A program made the position numbers and the translations under genes. The notes under the pieces were generated by a model. That model worked only from the letters and a program-made list of their open reading frames with translations, was not told the origin of the DNA and searched no databases. 8,730 nt of DNA from Rhodospirillaceae bacterium (GTDB lineage Bacteria; Pseudomonadota; Alphaproteobacteria; Rhodospirillales; Rhodospirillaceae), in NCBI GenBank assembly GCA_016937315.1, contig JAFGWD010000146.1, positions 1-8,730 on the forward strand, given 5' to 3'. Positions 5,151 through 8,730 of the stretch are shown here, in pieces (the first letter of the stretch is position 1; each line of letters starts with the position of its first letter).

Positions 5151-7820
5151 ATGACGAAGTGGGTGTACACCTTCGGAGATGGGAAGGCTGAAGGCAGCGC
5201 AGAGATGCGTAACCTTTTGGGTGGAAAAGGCGCGAACCTAGCGGAAATGAGCCGAATCGGAGTGCCGGTTCCGCCAGGGTTCACGATTTCAACTGAAGTC
5301 TGTACCCATTACTACCGCAACGGCGATACCTATCCTGCGGGGTTGACCGATCAGGTCGAGGAGGCCTTGAAGGGGGTCGAGGCGACGATTGGCGCGTCTT
5401 TCGGTGATCCCGTTAATCCGTTGCTGGTGTCTGTGCGCTCCGGTGCGCGGGCGTCCATGCCGGGTATGATGGACACGGTGCTGAATCTTGGCCTGAACGA
5501 TATAACCGTCGAAGGTCTTGCTAAACGGGCCAACGACGAACGCTTCGCGTATGACAGCTATCGCCGTTTCATTCAGATGTATTCCGACGTGGTTTTGGGC
5601 GTCGAACATCATCTGTTCGAGGACATTCTGGACGAAACCAAGCGTGACGTCGGCGTTGCTCAGGATACGGATCTGTCCGCATCCGATTGGAAAGGGCTCG
5701 TCGAACGCTATAAAGCGATGGTTGAAGCCGAATTGGGGCGGCCATTCCCACAAGACGTGCATGACCAGATGTGGGGTGCGATCGGTGCCGTGTTCGGCAG
5801 TTGGATGAACCAGCGTGCCATCACCTATCGCCGCTTGCATTCCATCCCGGAAAGCTGGGGAACCGCTGTGACCGTGCAGTCCATGGTGTTCGGTAACATG
5901 GGTGAAGATTGCGCCACCGGCGTCGCCTTTACCCGTGATCCGTCGACTGGCGAGAATGCGTTCTATGGTGAGTATTTGGTCAATGCCCAGGGCGAGGATG
6001 TGGTGGCGGGGATTCGTACGCCGCAGCACCTGACCATTAAAGGTAAGGAAAAACATGGGTCTTCTCTGCCTTCAATGCAGGAAGTCATGCCCACCCTGTT
6101 TGATGATTTGGTCAAGATTCGCGGTATCCTTGAAGCGCACTACAAGGATATGCAGGACATGGAGTTTACCATCCAGCAGGGCAAGCTGTGGATGCTCCAG
6201 ACCCGCAATGGCAAACGCACCGTCGCGGCTTCGGTGAAAATTGCCGTGGATATGGTGGGCGAGGGCTTGCTGACGAAGGAAGAGGCGGTTTTGCGTGTCG
6301 AGCCGCAGCAACTTGACCAGCTGTTGCACCCGACACTGGACCCGAAGGCTCCACGTATCGTCTTGGCGAAGGGGCTGCCGGCATCTCCGGGGGCCGCGTC
6401 TGGCCGCGTGGTGTTTACGGCGGCTGAGGCTGAGGTCTGGGCGAAGCGCGGTGAAGCCGTGATTCTGGCCCGCACCGAAACCAGCCCCGAAGATATCGGC
6501 GGCATGCATGTTGCCGAGGGTGTGTTGACGACCCGTGGCGGGATGACCTCGCACGCTGCCGTGGTGGCGCGTGGCATGGGCACGCCATGCGTTGCGGGCG
6601 CAGGTGAAATCCGCATTGATTACAAAGCCAAGGAACTGCGGGTTCGCGATTCTGTGGTCAAGGAAGGTGATGTCATCACCTTAGACGGGTCGACCGGCGA
6701 AGTGATGCTAGGCAAGGTGCCGACCATTCGTCCTGAATTGACGGGCGACTTTGCCGCATTGATGTCGTGGGTTGACGAAGTGCGGACCATGAAGGTGCGT
6801 GCCAATGCGGAAACCCCGTTGGATGCGGAAGTTGCGCGTCGGTTCGGTGCCGAGGGTATTGGCCTGTGCCGGACCGAGCACATGTTCTTTGATCCGGCCC
6901 GAATCATTTCGATGCGTGAGATGATTCTGGCCCGCAATGAACAAGGCCGTCGTGCCGCTTTGGCTAAGTTGTTGCCTTTCCAGCGCAAGGACTTCGTGGA
7001 TTTGTTCACGATCATGAAGGGGTTGCCGGTCACAGTGCGTCTTTTGGATCCGCCGCTGCATGAATTCCTGCCGAATAGTGAGGCGGAACAAGAAGAAGTC
7101 GCGGCGGCTTCGGGGGTTGATGTTGCCACGGTGAAGGCGACTGTTGCCCTGTTGCACGAAACCAACCCGATGCTGGGTCATCGTGGTTGTCGTTTGGGTG
7201 TGACCTACCCTGAAATTTACGAAATGCAGGCGCGGGCCATTCTTGAGGCGGCGGTCGAGGTTTCCAAGGCCTCGGGCGTGACGGTGGTGCCGGAAATCAT
7301 GATTCCGTTGATCATGGGTAAGATCGAACTGGACATGATGAAAGCGGTGGTTGATGCCGTGGCCGCCGATGTATTTGCGACGACGGGGATGACGCTGGTT
7401 TACCAGGTCGGCACCATGATCGAATTGCCCCGTGCGGCGTTACGTGCCGGAGATATCGCCCAATCGGCCGAGTTCTTCAGTTTTGGCACCAACGACCTGA
7501 CTCAAACGACGATGGGAATGTCCCGTGATGATGCGGGGAATTTCCTGGAAATCTATCGTCAAAAGGGCGTGGTGGATGCGGATCCGTTTGCCACTCTGGA
7601 TCAGGATGGTGTTGGCGAATTGGTGAAGATTGCGGCGGAACGTGGACGTGCCACACGCCCGGACATCAAGCTTGGTATCTGTGGCGAGCATGGTGGCGAT
7701 CCGGCTTCTGTGGCTTTCTGTCAAAGCGTTGGCTTGGACTATGTTTCGTGTTCTCCGTATCGTGTGCCGATTGCACGTTTGGCGGCGGCACAGGCGGTGT
7801 TGAAGCAAAAACGCGCCTGA
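5151..7820 (+). CDS. ppdK: Pyruvate, phosphate dikinase
   Basis: This cytoplasmic enzyme interconverts pyruvate, ATP and phosphate with phosphoenolpyruvate, AMP and diphosphate, serving gluconeogenesis or reversible glycolysis. From the ATG at 5151 the product is 889 residues, the usual size. The N-terminal nucleotide-binding domain shows GGKGANLAEM (24-33), VRSGARASMPGMMDT (95-109) and FTRDPSTGE (260-268). The swivelling phosphohistidine domain has GGMTSHAAVVARGMG with catalytic His468; Thr466, two residues before, is the position phosphorylated by the PDRP (DUF299) regulator in other organisms. The C-terminal TIM-barrel that binds pyruvate/PEP has SFGTNDLTQT (777-786) and GICGEHGG with catalytic Cys844. 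Both His468 and Cys844 sit 13 residues after H455 and C831 of the Clostridium symbiosum enzyme, so the spacing is conserved. It follows glyS after 120 bp and ends at a terminator; whether it has its own promoter is unclear. Confidence 0.97.
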   Translation: MTKWVYTFGDGKAEGSAEMRNLLGGKGANLAEMSRIGVPVPPGFTISTEVCTHYYRNGDTYPAGLTDQVEEALKGVEATIGASFGDPVNPLLVSVRSGARASMPGMMDTVLNLGLNDITVEGLAKRANDERFAYDSYRRFIQMYSDVVLGVEHHLFEDILDETKRDVGVAQDTDLSASDWKGLVERYKAMVEAELGRPFPQDVHDQMWGAIGAVFGSWMNQRAITYRRLHSIPESWGTAVTVQSMVFGNMGEDCATGVAFTRDPSTGENAFYGEYLVNAQGEDVVAGIRTPQHLTIKGKEKHGSSLPSMQEVMPTLFDDLVKIRGILEAHYKDMQDMEFTIQQGKLWMLQTRNGKRTVAASVKIAVDMVGEGLLTKEEAVLRVEPQQLDQLLHPTLDPKAPRIVLAKGLPASPGAASGRVVFTAAEAEVWAKRGEAVILARTETSPEDIGGMHVAEGVLTTRGGMTSHAAVVARGMGTPCVAGAGEIRIDYKAKELRVRDSVVKEGDVITLDGSTGEVMLGKVPTIRPELTGDFAALMSWVDEVRTMKVRANAETPLDAEVARRFGAEGIGLCRTEHMFFDPARIISMREMILARNEQGRRAALAKLLPFQRKDFVDLFTIMKGLPVTVRLLDPPLHEFLPNSEAEQEEVAAASGVDVATVKATVALLHETNPMLGHRGCRLGVTYPEIYEMQARAILEAAVEVSKASGVTVVPEIMIPLIMGKIELDMMKAVVDAVAADVFATTGMTLVYQVGTMIELPRAALRAGDIAQSAEFFSFGTNDLTQTTMGMSRDDAGNFLEIYRQKGVVDADPFATLDQDGVGELVKIAAERGRATRPDIKLGICGEHGGDPASVAFCQSVGLDYVSCSPYRVPIARLAAAQAVLKQKRA

Positions 7821-7848
7821 TCCCCGGATGGGAGCAAAGACTCTGCTT

Positions 7849-7889
7849 GGTGGCGCACGCTTGGGAGACCGGGCGTGCGCCGCTGTTTT
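7849..7889 (+). terminator. Rho-independent terminator after ppdK
   Basis: A perfect 9-bp stem is formed by GGCGCACGC (7852-7860) and GCGTGCGCC (7873-7881) around a 12-base loop, extendable by three pairs including G-T wobbles. TTTT follows at 7886-7889. It lies 31 bases after the ppdK stop and separates ppdK from the glycosyltransferase gene. The T-run is short, but the stem is strong. Confidence 0.75.
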
Positions 7890-7936
7890 GTAGGGTATGT
7901 GCTTGAGGAAGACTATGTTCTAATCTGCGGGAGGAT

Positions 7937-7942
7937 GGGGAG
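7937..7942 (+). promoter_or_regulatory. Ribosome binding site deciding the glycosyltransferase start
   Basis: GGGGAG lies seven bases before the ATG at 7950. An in-frame ATG at 7935 (five residues longer) directly abuts its own GGGAGG (7929-7934) with no spacing and is therefore less likely. Confidence 0.6.
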
Positions 7943-7949
7943 TGCGCGT

Positions 7950-8730
7950 ATGACACAAGTTTCCTACATCGTCACCGTCGATAATCAGCGTCCATACCTG
8001 GATGCTATGTTGAAAAGCCTGCGTGAGCAGACAGGTGATTTTTCGTGCGAGTTTGTGTTTGTTGACGATGGGTCCGAGGACGGGTCTTTCGATGTGTTGA
8101 TCGAAAAAACCCGCCTGTGGCCGCGAACCTTGTTGATCCAACAGCGTCGTCAGGGGCCGTCGGTTGCGGCCTTGACTGGGGCGAAGGCCGCCACTGGGGA
8201 TCATTGGGTGTTCCTGGATGGTGATTTGGTTCTGGCCGTCGATGCGACGCGATTTTTGTTGTCCGTCATGATGGCGAACGATCTGGATATGGTGCTGGCA
8301 GCGCATGCGCTGTGCGATGAACCTGAGACCCATGATTTTGATGTATGGGACTCTGTGCCCGATTTGCCGGCTCTGGACAATGCAACCTATACCTTGTTGA
8401 GTGCACCAGTTCCGTCAATGTGTCACATGATGGTGCGCCGTGGTGTCTTTCGTGATCCAGGCTTTTTCGATGTTGGCGCGTTCCTGCCGGATTTTGCTGC
8501 GCCGTTGCAGGCGTCGGTGGATCGGCGTATTGGTCTTTTGGATGTGCCGATCAGCGCGGGATGTCCCGATGCCCCCAGCCAGTTGCGTCGCGGGGGAGGC
8601 CAGGCAGCCTTCGATTGTTCGGTGGCGATTGCGGGCTTTTTGGCGGCTCATCCCGACCTTCCGGCCCGCTGTCGCAGGGCGGCATTGCGGACGGTGACGC
8701 AGTTGGCCTGGGCCGCTGCACGCACGCAAA
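7950..8730 (+). CDS. Glycosyltransferase family 2 protein, 3' end cut off by window edge
   Basis: The reading frame is open to the end of the window; I translated 260 residues by hand. The N-terminus has the GT-A nucleotide-sugar fold of GT2 enzymes: a first strand SYIVTVDNQRPYLDAML (5-21), then FVFVDDGSEDGS (35-46), whose Asp residues bind the nucleotide, then a QGPSVAALTGAKAATGDHWVFLDGD segment (68-92) with the DGD (90-92) metal-binding DxD motif. Beyond about residue 110 the sequence is not recognisable to me, and the acceptor-side catalytic residue cannot be placed with confidence. It probably transfers a sugar in surface polysaccharide, lipopolysaccharide or glycoprotein synthesis, but donor and acceptor are unknown. 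No membrane helix is evident in the visible part. It sits after the ppdK terminator, so it must have its own promoter in 7890-7936, although I saw no clear one. Confidence 0.85.
   Translation, partial: MTQVSYIVTVDNQRPYLDAMLKSLREQTGDFSCEFVFVDDGSEDGSFDVLIEKTRLWPRTLLIQQRRQGPSVAALTGAKAATGDHWVFLDGDLVLAVDATRFLLSVMMANDLDMVLAAHALCDEPETHDFDVWDSVPDLPALDNATYTLLSAPVPSMCHMMVRRGVFRDPGFFDVGAFLPDFAAPLQASVDRRIGLLDVPISAGCPDAPSQLRRGGGQAAFDCSVAIAGFLAAHPDLPARCRRAALRTVTQLAWAAARTQ

Overview
The window is an ordinary chromosomal housekeeping segment of a Gram-negative bacterium, most likely an alphaproteobacterium of the Rhodospirillales type. This rests on the long-chain polyprenyl diphosphate synthase used for ubiquinone, the split alpha2beta2-type glycyl-tRNA synthetase, a pyruvate phosphate dikinase directly downstream of it, and GC-rich sequence with TTGACC-type promoter boxes. 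The genus cannot be fixed from the sequence alone. I see no IS element, phage gene, CRISPR array, rRNA or tRNA.

Layout. On the minus strand at the left edge lies the 5' part of ispB (starts at 812, runs off the window), with a good sigma70-like promoter at 886-857. Divergently, on the plus strand, a TrmN6-like SAM-dependent methyltransferase (942-1706) overlaps by 7 bp a 75-codon gene for a tiny membrane protein with a Cys-rich, zinc-ribbon-like tail (1700-1927). A 104-bp spacer with a candidate promoter leads to glyQ (2032-2955), which overlaps glyS (2955-5030) by one base. After a 120-bp spacer carrying an 8-bp direct repeat comes ppdK (5151-7820), followed by a strong hairpin terminator (7849-7889). 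A GT2-family glycosyltransferase gene then starts at 7950 and runs off the right edge.

Function. IspB makes the isoprenoid tail of ubiquinone. The methyltransferase probably modifies tRNA. GlyQ and GlyS together charge tRNA-Gly. PpdK interconverts pyruvate and phosphoenolpyruvate. Apart from translational coupling within glyQ-glyS and within the methyltransferase/small-protein pair, nothing suggests that the genes form one pathway. All intact coding regions keep their key catalytic motifs, and no frameshift or broken gene was seen. No gene-free stretch exceeds 130 bp.

I looked for an undescribed system and did not find a convincing one. The least explained items are the small Cys-rich membrane protein, the GT2 protein of unknown substrate, and short direct repeats in the spacers before glyQ and ppdK.
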